This document shows, in pieces, positions 8,401-17,826 of a stretch of DNA of 64,000 nt. The first letter of the stretch is position 1. The number at the start of each line of letters is the position of its first letter. The DNA is from Lachnospiraceae bacterium. Lineage in GTDB: Bacteria > Bacillota > Clostridia > Lachnospirales > Lachnospiraceae. The notes under the pieces were generated by a model, which saw only the letters and a program-made list of their open reading frames with translations, made no database searches and was not told the origin of the DNA. Position numbers and translations under genes: made by a program. The DNA lies in NCBI GenBank assembly GCA_004557975.1, contig SFEV01000001.1:68710-132709 (forward strand), in the 5' to 3' direction.

Positions 8401-10290
8401 ATGCGAAGAAAAAAATTGCTTACTGCTGCCCTGTGCACGGTGCTTATTCTGGCATCATGTACAGTCAGCAGTGCTTTCAATAATGGAACACAGACTACCA
8501 GACAGAATCCTTCATCTGCCGCAGCTTATACGTCAGATGAAGAGATGCTCCAACTGTCAGGACAGACTGCGGACACTGTGACGCTTCTGGAGGAAGGAAC
8601 GGTTTCCCAGGATCAGGATACATCATCGAATGAGAAAAAAACAAATAATGATGTCAATCTGACCTCAGACAATTCACAGGAGACGCCTCAGACCGATCCA
8701 CCTCAGACCGATCCACCCCAGACTGATCCGCCTCAGACGAATCCGCCTCAGACCGATCCACCCCAGACGAATCCGCCTCAGACCGATCCGCCCCAGACGA
8801 ATCCGCCTCAGACCGATCCGCCCCAGACGAATCCGCCTCAGACTGATCCGCCTCAGACGAATCCGCCTCAGACGGAAGGGCAGACACAGGCTCCTTCTGA
8901 ACCGTCTACGCAGCCTTCCACGGAAGGGCAGACACAATCTCCATCCGAACCGTCTACACAGCCTTCCACTGAAGGACAGACACAGGTTCCATCTGAAACA
9001 ACTCCCGGTACGGAACAGCTTCCTTCCGAGACAACTCCCGGCACCGAACAGCTCCCTTCTGAGATGACCCCCGATACAGGGGATCAGACAGAGGCTATGA
9101 CAGGACCCGGTGAGACAGCTGTGACAGAGCGGGAGACCAGAAAAGAGAAAAAAGAGACGGAGACCGAAACGGAAACAGAGGAAGAATCTGAGACATCCCT
9201 GTACGGTTCCAATGAAGAGTTGATTGCACACCAGAATATTGTACGGCCGCCTGATATTGTACTGGAATTTCGATTTACAAAAATCGAGAAAAATTACGGT
9301 ATTGTGCAGGATCGGGAAGGTGCACAGATCTACGAAAGCAAATCCACAGATGCGAGAGCTGTCGGTTCTCTGCCCTATTATGGCGTCTGCTGCATTCTGG
9401 AGGATGCCGGAGACGGCTGGTATTACGTAGAATCCCGGAATGTTCGCGGATTCATGGCAGCAGAACAGCTGGCCATCGGAGATGTGGCACAGCGCATCGT
9501 GGATGTCAAAGGACTGGACGAACTTCCGGAAGCGAGACTGCTGGTTGCCCGCTCAGAAAATAAGGCTTTTGACTATACACACACGACAACCCAGGAGGTT
9601 ATGGCCGAAAAACAGTACGCCATCGCCCGGGAGGAGACGGTCAATATTTATGAGCAGCATAATACTTCTGCGCGCGTCACGGGAACACTGAGCGAAGGAG
9701 CTCTCTGCTACATCCTTGCTGACGAGGACAGGGACTGGATTTTCGTGGAGTCCGGAAACGCCCGCGGCTTTGTACAGAAGGAAGAGCTGCTGACAGGCAA
9801 AAAGGCAGAGAAAGAGGTTTCCGAAAAGGGTGAAAATAATATGCCCCTTGCTGATGTTGAAATCCAGCCGGAGGATAACAGTGCATGCTACTATACACTG
9901 ACCTCTGTGCGCGAAGCATCAAAATCGGCCAAACTCAGAGAAGATATTGTAAACTTTGCGCTGCAGTTTCTCGGCAATCCCTACGTCTGGGGAGGCACAA
10001 GCCTGACCAACGGAGCAGACTGCTCCGGCTTTGTCCAGAGCGTGTATGCGAACTTCGGCTATTATCTTCCGCGCGTGGCGGAAGCTCAGTCCGTATACGG
10101 AATGCAGATACCCATTGATTCTGCAGAGCCGGGAGATCTGATCTTCTACGCAAGAAACGGTTACGTTTACCATGTAAGCATGTACATAGGAAACGGCCAG
10201 GTGGTTCACGCTGCCGGAAGAAAAGTCGGTATCATCACATCCGGAATCAGCGGAAACGCTGTGTGGGCAACAAGAATTATTACAGACTGA
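8401..10290 (+). CDS. Secreted SH3-domain NlpC/P60 peptidoglycan endopeptidase with Pro-rich repeats
   Basis: A 629-residue exported cell-wall hydrolase. The N-terminus is a signal peptide. LASC at residues 17-20 fits a lipobox (lipoprotein at Cys20), but an SPase I site near SSA-FNN is also possible. Residues about 95-160 are a DPPQTNPPQT low-complexity tract, followed by three EGQTQ-(A/S/V)PSEPSTQPST-type units and PSETTPGTEQL units, forming a long wall-spanning linker. Two bacterial SH3 domains (about 290-480) precede the NlpC/P60 domain (about 515-629). Its catalytic Cys is in GADCSGFVQSVY and the His is in YHVSMYIG. Such enzymes cut the D-Glu to diamino-acid bond of stem peptides. RBS GGAG lies 7 bases before the ATG. 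It is monocistronic, flanked by its own promoter and terminators. Confidence 0.93.
   Translation: MRRKKLLTAALCTVLILASCTVSSAFNNGTQTTRQNPSSAAAYTSDEEMLQLSGQTADTVTLLEEGTVSQDQDTSSNEKKTNNDVNLTSDNSQETPQTDPPQTDPPQTDPPQTNPPQTDPPQTNPPQTDPPQTNPPQTDPPQTNPPQTDPPQTNPPQTEGQTQAPSEPSTQPSTEGQTQSPSEPSTQPSTEGQTQVPSETTPGTEQLPSETTPGTEQLPSEMTPDTGDQTEAMTGPGETAVTERETRKEKKETETETETEEESETSLYGSNEELIAHQNIVRPPDIVLEFRFTKIEKNYGIVQDREGAQIYESKSTDARAVGSLPYYGVCCILEDAGDGWYYVESRNVRGFMAAEQLAIGDVAQRIVDVKGLDELPEARLLVARSENKAFDYTHTTTQEVMAEKQYAIAREETVNIYEQHNTSARVTGTLSEGALCYILADEDRDWIFVESGNARGFVQKEELLTGKKAEKEVSEKGENNMPLADVEIQPEDNSACYYTLTSVREASKSAKLREDIVNFALQFLGNPYVWGGTSLTNGADCSGFVQSVYANFGYYLPRVAEAQSVYGMQIPIDSAEPGDLIFYARNGYVYHVSMYIGNGQVVHAAGRKVGIITSGISGNAVWATRIITD
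8685..8872 (+). repeat. In-frame 15/30-base tandem repeats (DPPQT/NPPQT)
   Basis: About twelve 15-base units encoding five residues, alternating GATCCGCCTCAGACC-like and AATCCGCCTCAGACG-like forms, giving a higher 30-base period. Near-identical copies are prone to slippage. Because units are multiples of three, copy changes would alter linker length without breaking the frame. Confidence 0.9.
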
Positions 10291-10291
10291 T

Positions 10292-10329
10292 ATATCCCGG
10301 ATTTCCGGTTTGGCCGGAATCCGGGATAT
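10292..10329 (+). terminator. Stem-loop after the NlpC/P60 gene
   Basis: Inverted repeat ATATCCCGGATTTCCGG / CCGGAATCCGGGATAT starting 2 bases after the stop codon. The stem is strong but has no T-run. Confidence 0.6.
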
Positions 10330-10335
10330 TCCTGC

Positions 10336-10400
10336 AAAAAAGCCGCATCAGAACATTTCATGCATCCACAAATGCATATCGGTTCTGATGCGGCTTTTTA
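10336..10400. terminator. Bidirectional terminator between NlpC/P60 and CorC-family genes
   Basis: A long stem AAAAAGCCGCATCAGAAC / GTTCTGATGCGGCTTTTT with A-rich and T-rich flanks. It works for the plus-strand hydrolase and for the convergent minus-strand CorC-type gene that ends at 10451. Confidence 0.85.
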
Positions 10401-10450
10401 TTTCCCATGCTTTTCCGCGGGAACACTTTATTTATCTGCCTGAGAGCAGC

Positions 10451-11743
10451 TTACACCTGCTGCTCCTGGTTCGCCTCTTCCGGCTCTTCCGGCAGCAGCA
10501 GACGCACCGTCTCTATACGATTCTTTACCATCTTTTCCACTGTGATGCGGATTCCGTCATCGGTGACCACGGACTCCATCTCCGACGGCAGATGATCCAG
10601 CTTCTCAATAATCAGACCGCCTATGGAATCATACTCCTCCGAAAAGAGAGTCAGCCCCAGGGCATCGTTGATATCGTCCAGCTTCACAGAGCCCTCTATC
10701 ATATACTCGCGATCCGAAAGCTTCTGAATCAGATCCTTTTCATCCTCATCGTATTCATCCCGGATTTCACCGACAATCTCCTCCAAAAGGTCTTCCAGAG
10801 ACACCATACCCACTGACGCGCCATACTCGTCCAGCACAATGGAGATGCTGACGGAATTTTTCTGCATCTCAAGAAGAAGCTCTGACGTCTTCTTGTACTC
10901 ATACGTAAAATGCGGCTTATACATAAGGTCTGTAACTCTGAAATTTCCTGTATTGCTGCTGAAGAAAAAATCCTTGATGTTCAGAATACCTGTGATATTT
11001 GCCCGGTCATCCTGATATACGGGAAGCCTCGTGTACTTTTCTGCCCGGAAAAGCTCCAGGACTTCCTCGTAGGAAGCATTCTCACTGATCACCACCATGT
11101 CCGCACGCGGCACCATCACATCCTTGGCCTGAGAATCCCCGAAATCCACCACATTGTAGATCATCTGACGCTCTTCCTTCTCAATGACTCCGTCCTTGTG
11201 GCTGACATCCACAACGGTTCTCAGCTCCATCTCTGTCATCGTGTTTGTGTTGTCCACATTGACATGAAGGAGCGTCAGCAGTCCACGACAGATTGCATTG
11301 ATCACAATAATGACCGGCGTCAGCAGCTTCATCAGCGCATAAATTACGGAACCGTACGCCAGCGCCAGCTTCTCCGCATTGTTCGCAGCAAGTGTCTTCG
11401 GCGTAATCTCACCGAACACGAGAATCAACACCGTCATGACTCCGGTCACAAGTCCCACTGCACCGCTGCCGATCAGTCTGATGGCCAGAGCAGTCGCAAG
11501 TGCTGAGGAAAAGTTATTGACCAGATTGTTCCCGATCAGAATCGCACTCAGCATTTTGGACGGATTATCTATTGTTTTCAGGACTATCTGCGCGCGTTTA
11601 TTTCCCTCCTCGGCCAGCGCCTGGAGCCTGATCCGGTTCACCGTGGTCAGCGACGTCTCTGCAGAAGAGAAAAAAGCAGAGCATGCAACAAGAATTAACA
11701 GTACCAGTAATTGTATGGCGTCATCCGATGCCAAAAAAATCAT
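10451..11743 (-). CDS. CNNM/CorC-HlyC family membrane protein (possible Mg2+/ion exporter)
   Basis: A 430-residue hemolysin-C/CorC family protein. An N-terminal CNNM transmembrane domain (about 1-190; helices LLVLLILVACSAFFSSAE and others) is followed by a CBS pair (VMVPRADMVV... and ...YKKTSELLLEMQKN) and the C-terminal CorC_HlyC domain (about 345-425). CNNM/CorC proteins are linked to Mg2+ and Co2+ efflux. The start is uncertain. The ATG at 11743 directly abuts AAGGGAG with no spacer, whereas a TTG at 11734 lies 8 bases after it. The TTG start would shorten the protein by three residues. It has its own promoter and ends at the shared bidirectional terminator. Confidence 0.88.
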   Translation of the reverse strand: MIFLASDDAIQLLVLLILVACSAFFSSAETSLTTVNRIRLQALAEEGNKRAQIVLKTIDNPSKMLSAILIGNNLVNNFSSALATALAIRLIGSGAVGLVTGVMTVLILVFGEITPKTLAANNAEKLALAYGSVIYALMKLLTPVIIVINAICRGLLTLLHVNVDNTNTMTEMELRTVVDVSHKDGVIEKEERQMIYNVVDFGDSQAKDVMVPRADMVVISENASYEEVLELFRAEKYTRLPVYQDDRANITGILNIKDFFFSSNTGNFRVTDLMYKPHFTYEYKKTSELLLEMQKNSVSISIVLDEYGASVGMVSLEDLLEEIVGEIRDEYDEDEKDLIQKLSDREYMIEGSVKLDDINDALGLTLFSEEYDSIGGLIIEKLDHLPSEMESVVTDDGIRITVEKMVKNRIETVRLLLPEEPEEANQEQQV

Positions 11744-11770
11744 CTCCCTTATTTAAAAAAATACTCGGAT

Positions 11771-11783
11771 CTGTTCTGAACAG
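11771..11783. promoter_or_regulatory. 13-bp palindrome in the CorC-family leader
   Basis: CTGTTCTGAACAG is a perfect inverted repeat with a one-base centre. It sits about 25-40 bases downstream of the predicted start site. It may be an operator or chance, and I recognise no regulator for it. Confidence 0.3.
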
Positions 11784-11814
11784 TTCCTGATACTCAATGA
11801 TACAGTTAAGCAAG

Positions 11815-11843
11815 ATCATACAATACTTATCCGAAAAAAGCAA
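11815..11843 (-). promoter_or_regulatory. Promoter of the CorC-family gene
   Basis: TTGCTT (11838-11843), 17 bases, TATGAT (11815-11820), about 70 bases before the start codon. Confidence 0.65.
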
Positions 11844-11860
11844 CCTCAGATTCTGCAAAA

Positions 11861-11896
11861 AATGCTCCCCCACACATCTCTGTGTGAAAAGAGCAT
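11861..11896 (-). terminator. Intrinsic terminator of the yqeY-trk operon
   Basis: Stem with AATGCTC/GAGCATT outer and CACACA/TGTGTG inner arms, followed on the minus strand by TTTTTTG. It lies 20 bases beyond the trkH stop. Confidence 0.8.
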
Positions 11897-11917
11897 TCAA
11901 AAACACCGGCTTCCCCG

Positions 11918-13357
11918 CTACCTGCTCCACGTATTTCTGGAAAACAGAATGAGCAGCGGAAACAGCTCAAGACGTCCGACAAGCATATCAAAAGTCAGCA
12001 CCAGCTTGGAAAAGTTGGAAAACATGCTGAAATTGGATGTTGGACCTACCATCTCGAGACCAGGTCCGATATTGTTCATAGTTGCCGCAACGGCGGTGAA
12101 ATTCGTTGTAAAATCAAAATTATCAATGGAAATCAGCAGCATGGAAACCGCAAAAATCAGAATGTACGATACCATAAAAACATTTACCGAACGTATGACG
12201 CTGTGCTCTACCACTCTCCCATCCATCTTGATCTTCCGGATGTTATGTGGATGTACGATCACATCCAGCTCCTTCATGATGGATTTGAACAGGATCACAA
12301 TTCTCGACACCTTGATACCGCCTCCCGTGCTTCCGGCACAGGCGCCGATAAACATCAGCAGGACGAGAATCGTCTTCGAAAAGGACGGCCACAGATTAAA
12401 GTCGGTTGTCGCAAACCCGGTTGTGGTGATAATCGTGCCCACCTGGAATGATGCGTGGTGAAGTGCTTCACGCACGCTCGGGAACATTCCTGATATATTT
12501 ATGGTGATCAGGATGATCGAAACGAGAATAATCCCGATATACGTCCTTACCTCCACCGATCCCAGCACAGATTTCCAGCGCTTTTTCAGCAGCAGATAGT
12601 AGATATTGAAGTTCACACCGAAAAGTATCATGAACACTGTCACGACTGCCTGCAAATACGTGGAATAACCGGCCATGCTGTCATTTTTCACGCCAAAGCC
12701 TCCTGTACCGGCCGTGCCGAACATCGTGGTCAGCGCGTCAAAAACCGGCATTCCTCCGATCAGCAGGAAAAAGAGCTGAAACACGCTCAGTCCGATATAC
12801 ATTCCGTAGAGAAGAGCCGCCGTCCGCTTTACCTTTGGCACAAGCTTTCCCACGGAGGGCCCGGGACTTTCCGCTTTCATCAGGTACATATTGTTGCCGC
12901 CCGCCAGAGGGAGAACTGCCATGACAAGAACCAGAACTCCCATGCCGCCGATCCAGTGCGTGAAACTGCGCCAGAACAGGAGACATTTCGGCATCGATTC
13001 TACCTCCGTCAGAATACTGGATCCTGTCGTTGTAAAACCGGACACCACCTCAAAAAGCGCATCAATAAAGGACGGAATTCTCCGGGAGATTACAAAAGGC
13101 AGCGCACCAAACACACTGAGTACGATCCAGCAGAGAGCTACCGTCACAAATCCCTCCCTGGCATACATCGTCTTACTCTGTACTTTTGTCCTTGTCAGCA
13201 GAAAACCAGCTGCCGCACATAAAAGAATTGTGGCAAGCAGAGCAAAGCCCTCCTGCTCCCGATAAATCAGCGCTGCCACAAGTGACGGCATCATAAACAT
13301 CGCTTCAAAAAACAGTACCCATCCGAGGATGTACTTAACCATCTTACTATTCATCAT
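11918..13357 (-). CDS. trkH: Potassium uptake channel subunit TrkH/KtrB
   Basis: A 479-residue integral membrane protein of the TrkH/TrkG/KtrB superfamily, the K+-conducting subunit that pairs with TrkA. The repeated membrane-pore-membrane units carry selectivity-filter sequences such as SGFTTTGSS and GTAGTGGFG, and later TTTGFATTDF. SFTHWIGGMGVLVLVMAVLP is the conserved segment after the first pore. It begins 6 bases after the trkA stop with a weak AGGA-type RBS, so it is probably translated by coupling. Last gene of the yqeY / aminotransferase / trkA / trkH operon, followed by an intrinsic terminator. Confidence 0.95.
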   Translation of the reverse strand: MMNSKMVKYILGWVLFFEAMFMMPSLVAALIYREQEGFALLATILLCAAAGFLLTRTKVQSKTMYAREGFVTVALCWIVLSVFGALPFVISRRIPSFIDALFEVVSGFTTTGSSILTEVESMPKCLLFWRSFTHWIGGMGVLVLVMAVLPLAGGNNMYLMKAESPGPSVGKLVPKVKRTAALLYGMYIGLSVFQLFFLLIGGMPVFDALTTMFGTAGTGGFGVKNDSMAGYSTYLQAVVTVFMILFGVNFNIYYLLLKKRWKSVLGSVEVRTYIGIILVSIILITINISGMFPSVREALHHASFQVGTIITTTGFATTDFNLWPSFSKTILVLLMFIGACAGSTGGGIKVSRIVILFKSIMKELDVIVHPHNIRKIKMDGRVVEHSVIRSVNVFMVSYILIFAVSMLLISIDNFDFTTNFTAVAATMNNIGPGLEMVGPTSNFSMFSNFSKLVLTFDMLVGRLELFPLLILFSRNTWSR

Positions 13358-13363
13358 CGTGTC

Positions 13364-14722
13364 CTACTTCGCCAAAATATCCTCAATGTCATTCAGTCCC
13401 TTGTTCTGTGTTATGATAATCACATTGTCCCCGACCTGCAGGAAATCATTTCCGCGCGGCGTGATCACCTGTCCTCTGCGGCTGATACATGCCACAAGAA
13501 TTCCCTTCTTTATTCGCAGCTTCTGCAGCGGAACGTCCGTCACTCTGGACTTTTTGCGGATAATAAACTCCAGAGCTTCTACTTTGTTGTTGATAATCTT
13601 GTGGAGCGTCTCCACATTACTGCCGAGAGAATTTTTCATGGAGCGCACATACCGGATAATATGCTCCGACGTGATATCCTTCGGGTGTATGACCGTATCC
13701 AGATCCAGCTCACGTATTACCTCGTCAAATGCAATCCGGTTGATCTTCGTAATCAGCTTCATTCTGCCGACCTTCTTCGCAAAGAGAGACAGCAGAATAT
13801 TTTCTTCATCAATATTCGTCAGGGCTGCAAAGCTTTCATAGCTCTCCAGTCCCTCCTCCAGGAGCAGCTCCTTGTCCGTGCCGTCACCGTGAACCACTGT
13901 CGCTTTCGGCAGAAGGTCACACAGCTTCTCACAGCGCTGCAGATCCTTCTCCACAATCTTCACGCGGATGCCGGCTGAAATCATCATCCTGGCAACGTAA
14001 TACGCAATGGAGCCGCCGCCGACAATCATTATATTTTTGGCCTGGTTCGCCACAATCCCGATCTCCCTGAAAAACTGGTTGGCATCTCTTGCCCCCGCCA
14101 CAATCGATACGAGATCCCGGGATTTCAGGACACAGTTTCCGTCAGGGATAATTACATCCTCTCCCCGCTCCACAACACAGATCAGGACGTTCCCTTTGAT
14201 ATGTGAAGAGAGCTCCGAAATCTGCATATTGTTGAGAACCGACTGCTCTGAGACACGGAATTTCAGAAGTTCCACGCGGCTCTTGACGAAAGAATCCACA
14301 TCAATGGCTGACGGGAATTTCAGAATACGCGAAATTTCCTGAGCCGCCGCAAACTCCGGATTGATAATCATTGCAAGTCCCAGTTCTTCCTTGATAAACG
14401 AAACCTCCGCGCTGTACTCGGGGTTGCGCACGCGGGCAATCGTGTGACAGTTACCAGCCTTTTTGGCGATCAGGCAGCAGAGCAGATTCAGCTCATCCGA
14501 ACCTGTGACGGCAATCAGCAGGTCGGCGCTCTCTATATCTGCCTCCATCTGTGTCGTATAGCTGGCTCCGTTTCCTGTCACTCCCATCAGATCATACTGG
14601 CTAGCAAATTCTTCCACAATCTTTTCTCTGTTGTCGATGACTGTGATGTCATTTCCTTCCCTGCTCAGCTCCGCAGCCAGCGTCTGACCTACTTTTCCAA
14701 GGCCAACAATAATAATTTTCAT
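13364..14722 (-). CDS. trkA: Trk K+ transport regulatory subunit TrkA
   Basis: A 452-residue cytoplasmic protein with two RCK units, each an NAD-binding Rossmann fold (MKIIIVGLGKVGQTLA at 1 and NIMIVGGGSIAYYVARM at about 230) followed by a TrkA_C ligand-binding domain. It forms the gating ring under TrkH and senses nucleotides. It directly precedes trkH and follows the aminotransferase gene by 17 bases in one operon. Confidence 0.96.
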   Translation of the reverse strand: MKIIIVGLGKVGQTLAAELSREGNDITVIDNREKIVEEFASQYDLMGVTGNGASYTTQMEADIESADLLIAVTGSDELNLLCCLIAKKAGNCHTIARVRNPEYSAEVSFIKEELGLAMIINPEFAAAQEISRILKFPSAIDVDSFVKSRVELLKFRVSEQSVLNNMQISELSSHIKGNVLICVVERGEDVIIPDGNCVLKSRDLVSIVAGARDANQFFREIGIVANQAKNIMIVGGGSIAYYVARMMISAGIRVKIVEKDLQRCEKLCDLLPKATVVHGDGTDKELLLEEGLESYESFAALTNIDEENILLSLFAKKVGRMKLITKINRIAFDEVIRELDLDTVIHPKDITSEHIIRYVRSMKNSLGSNVETLHKIINNKVEALEFIIRKKSRVTDVPLQKLRIKKGILVACISRRGQVITPRGNDFLQVGDNVIIITQNKGLNDIEDILAK

Positions 14723-14739
14723 AATCAGTACGTTCCTCT

Positions 14740-15924
14740 TCAGAAATATTCTTTTGCAAGCTTTTCAAATTCCGGGAGGGAATTTACAATCGTCTCGTAA
14801 GCGACACAGTACGCCAGACGGACATAGCCCGGGCAGGCAAAGGAAGAACCCGGCACAACGAGAATATTGTATTTCTTTGCCGCCTCAACAAATTTCTTTT
14901 CATCCTTCTCCGGAGATTTCATCCACAGATAGAAGGCACCCTCAGGCTTCACACACGTGAATCCAAGACTGGTCAGACCGTCGTACAGTGTTTTTCTGTT
15001 TCTGTCGTAGAATCCCAGATCCACCTGTGCATCCACGCATTTTGCCACTGCAAGCTGGATCAGAGACGGAGCATTGACACATCCGCTGATGCGGTTTGCA
15101 ATCGTTGCCGCCGCTATCGTCTGCTCACTGTCCTCCACCTCATCCGGTATCACCACATAACCGATACGCTCACCGGGCAGAGAGAGGGATTTGCTGTAAG
15201 AGTAAACAACCATTGTATTATCGTAATATTTTGTCACAAACGGCACAAACGCACCGTCAAAGGCCAGCTCACGGTACGGCTCATCTGAAATCAGATAGAT
15301 GGCATGACCGTACTCCTGCTGCCTGCTCTCCAGAATCGAGGCAAGCCTGCGGATGGTCTCTTCAGAGAAAACAACGCCTGTGGGATTGTGCGGATTGTTG
15401 ATGATGACAGCCTTCGTCTTCGGGGAAAGCTTTTTCTCAAAATCCTCCAGATTGAGCTGAAACGTCTCCGTATCCGGATCCACCTGCACCAGCACACCGT
15501 CATAATTGCGGATATAGGAGCCATACTCCAGAAAATACGGTGCAAATACCACCACCTCATCGCCTGGATCAAGAAGCGTCTTCAGACAGACATTCAGTCC
15601 GCTGCCTGCACCCACTGTCATAATCAGATTCTGATCCGTAAATGATGTGCCGAAACGCTCATTTAAATTGTCCGCAATCGCCTTGCGCACGTGAGGAAAG
15701 CCTGCGTTACTCATATAGCCGTGCACAAAAACAGGATCTTCCTCTTCCAGAATGCTGATAATTGCTTCTCTGATCCCTGCCGGAGCCGGTACATTCGGAT
15801 TGCCCAGGCTGAAATCGTAGACGTGATCCGCACCGTAAATAGAAGCGAGGCGTTTTCCCTCCTCAAACATTGCACGGATAGCGGAATTGTTCTCCAGATA
15901 CGGCTTCATCTTTTTTGCTATCAT
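14740..15924 (-). CDS. PLP-dependent class I/II aminotransferase (aspartate aminotransferase-like)
   Basis: A 394-residue fold-type I aminotransferase. NNPHNPTGVVFS and LISDEPYREL hold the cofactor-binding Asn and Asp/Tyr. SYSKSLSLPGERIGY holds the Schiff-base Lys and the phosphate-binding Arg. Relatives are annotated as pyridoxal-phosphate-dependent aminotransferases or aspartate aminotransferase; the amino-acid pair is not determined by sequence. It follows yqeY by 15 bases and precedes trkA by 17, so it sits in that operon, though no metabolic tie to K+ transport is apparent. RBS AAAGGGG lies 9 bases before the ATG. Confidence 0.9.
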   Translation of the reverse strand: MIAKKMKPYLENNSAIRAMFEEGKRLASIYGADHVYDFSLGNPNVPAPAGIREAIISILEEEDPVFVHGYMSNAGFPHVRKAIADNLNERFGTSFTDQNLIMTVGAGSGLNVCLKTLLDPGDEVVVFAPYFLEYGSYIRNYDGVLVQVDPDTETFQLNLEDFEKKLSPKTKAVIINNPHNPTGVVFSEETIRRLASILESRQQEYGHAIYLISDEPYRELAFDGAFVPFVTKYYDNTMVVYSYSKSLSLPGERIGYVVIPDEVEDSEQTIAAATIANRISGCVNAPSLIQLAVAKCVDAQVDLGFYDRNRKTLYDGLTSLGFTCVKPEGAFYLWMKSPEKDEKKFVEAAKKYNILVVPGSSFACPGYVRLAYCVAYETIVNSLPEFEKLAKEYF

Positions 15925-15939
15925 AATCCAGTACCCCTT

Positions 15940-16377
15940 TTATTTACAAAACTCAGCCACAACCTGGTTGATTACCTTGCCGTCAGCCTTGCCCTTCAGC
16001 TCACCCATCACTGTTTTCATGATCTGGCCCTTATTCTTTGTGGCCAGAAGCTCCGCAAATTTTTCCTGGAGGTACGCTTTTACCTCGTCTGCTGACATCA
16101 GCTTCGGCGCATACTCGGAAATCACATCGTAACGGAACTGGTACTCATCCCGCAGATCCTGACGGGACTCGGGACACGTATCGATCTGCTCCTTTACTGT
16201 CTTCATTTCCTTGAGAATGACCCGGTCCGTAAGCTCTGTCGGGATGTCGTCTCTGCAGCCTTCATCGATAGCCGCCTTTTTAACAGCCGAAATCAGAGAA
16301 GAGATCGCTTCTTTTCGCGGCTTGTCCTTTGCCTTCATTGCTGCCACCATATCTTTTCTCAGTAATTCAATATCCAT
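15940..16377 (-). CDS. yqeY: GatB/YqeY domain protein
   Basis: A 145-residue YqeY-family protein, the small alpha-helical domain also found at the C-terminus of the amidotransferase subunit GatB, where it binds tRNA. The free form has no firm function. Conserved segments are RKEAISSLISAVKKAAID and the C-terminal GQIMKTVMGELKGKADGKVIN. The frame extends 14 codons further upstream, but AGGAGG stands 7 bases before the ATG at 16377 and MDIELLRKDM matches the family start. First gene of the operon with the aminotransferase and trkAH. Confidence 0.93.
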   Translation of the reverse strand: MDIELLRKDMVAAMKAKDKPRKEAISSLISAVKKAAIDEGCRDDIPTELTDRVILKEMKTVKEQIDTCPESRQDLRDEYQFRYDVISEYAPKLMSADEVKAYLQEKFAELLATKNKGQIMKTVMGELKGKADGKVINQVVAEFCK

Positions 16378-16585
16378 GTCATAGCCTCCTGTAATATATA
16401 TGCGCGGGTCGCCGCCCAACTGCGGTCCTGCACCATCGAGTTTTGCTTCCTAATCGTATTATCTTATCATGAATGCATTCAGATTTCCATACCAATTATC
16501 ACAAAACCTATGAAATATGGTCATAAATCCCGGACATAAATCTGCCTGTCTTTTACTTCTGCCCCATGAAAGTCCATTATAATAA

Positions 16586-16622
16586 GCGTGGATACAGAAA
16601 ATCTGCTTTTCCTGTATCCACG
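16586..16622. terminator. Stem-loop downstream of rpoD
   Basis: Perfect 12-bp inverted repeat GCGTGGATACAG / CTGTATCCACGC, 27 bases after the rpoD stop. The T-tract after it on the minus strand is short (TTATTAT). Confidence 0.65.
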
Positions 16623-16648
16623 CCTTTTCTCGTGTCATGTATCCTGTA

Positions 16649-17776
16649 TCAGGTCAGGAAATCCTTCAGACGCTTGCTGCGTGACGGATGACGAAGCTTG
16701 CGTAATGCTTTCGCCTCAATCTGTCGAATTCGCTCACGTGTGACGTTAAATTCCTTTCCTACTTCTTCCAGTGTCCTTGCTCTTCCATCCTCCAGACCGA
16801 ATCGAAGCCGTACCACCTGGCGTTCACGCTCTGTCAGAGACTCCAGCGCCGTACTCAGCTCCTCACGCAGCATGGAAAATGCAGCGGAATCAGCCGGTGA
16901 AAGTGCTGTATCATCCTCAATAAAATCACCGAGATGGGAATCATCCTCCTCACCGATGGGCGTATCCAGTGATACCGGATCGCGGGAAATCTTCAGCACC
17001 TCGCGCACCCGTGCAACCGGGACGTTAAGGCGCTCTGCCACTTCCTCCGGTGTGGGCTCACGGCCCAGCTCCTGCAGCAGTGTTCTCGTCATACGAAGGG
17101 TCTTGTTGATGGTCTCAACCATATGTACCGGAACACGGATCGTCCTGCCGGTATCTGCTATTCCCCGCGTGATCGCCTGGCGAATCCACCATGTAGCATA
17201 CGTACTGAATTTAAAGCCCTTGGCATAGTCGAACTTGTCCACCGCTTTCATCAGGCCCATATTTCCCTCCTGAATCAGATCCAGGAACGGCATACCTCTG
17301 CCGACATACTTCTTGGCGATACTTACAACGAGACGGAGATTGGCTTCGGTCAACTTTTTCTTGGCTTCCTCATCGCCCTGCTCAACTCTTCTTGCCAGTT
17401 CAATCTCTTCCTCGCCGGAAAGCAGCGGAACGTTGCCGATCTCTTTCAGATACATGCGGACCGGGTCCTCCGTGCTGACGCCCTCCAGCACATCAACATC
17501 ACTAATCAGCTCGATTTCTTCATGCTCAGACAACAGAATGTCTTCTTCCGATTCCAGAAGCATATCATCCGTAATGTCATCCGGAGATTTTCCCTGCAGA
17601 ATATCGACATGATTCTTCTCAAGATACTCAAGAATCATATCCATCTTGTCCTCTGTCAGCTCAATCCCGTTAAAAGCACTCAGAATCTCATCGTACTCCA
17701 GCGTATTTTTCTTCGTTTTGGCCAACGCTTTCAGACTTTCCAGAGTCTTTAAAAACTGCTCCTGTACTTCATTCAT
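16649..17776 (-). CDS. rpoD: Primary sigma factor RpoD (SigA)
   Basis: A 375-residue group 1 sigma-70 factor. A short acidic region 1.1 is followed by region 1.2 ([18 protein letters not shown]), region 2 (core binding and -10 recognition; [20 protein letters not shown] and [14 protein letters not shown]), region 3 and region 4 with the -35-binding helix-turn-helix ([20 protein letters not shown]). It directs most housekeeping transcription, and the many TTGACA-17-TATAAT-like promoters in this window fit it. In many Firmicutes rpoD follows dnaG, but here the upstream gene is the ClpX homologue and rpoD has its own promoter. RBS GAGGAG lies 9 bases before the ATG. Confidence 0.97.
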   Translation of the reverse strand: MNEVQEQFLKTLESLKALAKTKKNTLEYDEILSAFNGIELTEDKMDMILEYLEKNHVDILQGKSPDDITDDMLLESEEDILLSEHEEIELISDVDVLEGVSTEDPVRMYLKEIGNVPLLSGEEEIELARRVEQGDEEAKKKLTEANLRLVVSIAKKYVGRGMPFLDLIQEGNMGLMKAVDKFDYAKGFKFSTYATWWIRQAITRGIADTGRTIRVPVHMVETINKTLRMTRTLLQELGREPTPEEVAERLNVPVARVREVLKISRDPVSLDTPIGEEDDSHLGDFIEDDTALSPADSAAFSMLREELSTALESLTERERQVVRLRFGLEDGRARTLEEVGKEFNVTRERIRQIEAKALRKLRHPSRSKRLKDFLT

Positions 17777-17794
17777 AAATACTCTCTCCTCATT

Positions 17795-17825
17795 AATATG
17801 GTTCCCTTATCAATATGGTTCCCTT
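17795..17825 (-). repeat. Direct 14-base repeat in the rpoD leader
   Basis: AAGGGAACCATATT occurs twice on the minus strand (17825-17812 and 17808-17795), offset by 17 bases, between the -10 box and the rpoD Shine-Dalgarno. The role is unknown; each copy contains an SD-like AAGGG. Confidence 0.6.
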
Positions 17826-17826
17826 T

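Noticed and set aside
8685..8872. Regular repeats that might suggest a CRISPR array (also at 23315-23567 and 45945-46170)
   Set aside because: The units are contiguous and in frame with coding sequence, with no unique spacers and no cas genes nearby.
8674..9231. Minus-strand open frame rich in Arg/Ile repeats
   Set aside because: It is the complement of the Pro/Gln/Thr repeats of the NlpC/P60 gene.
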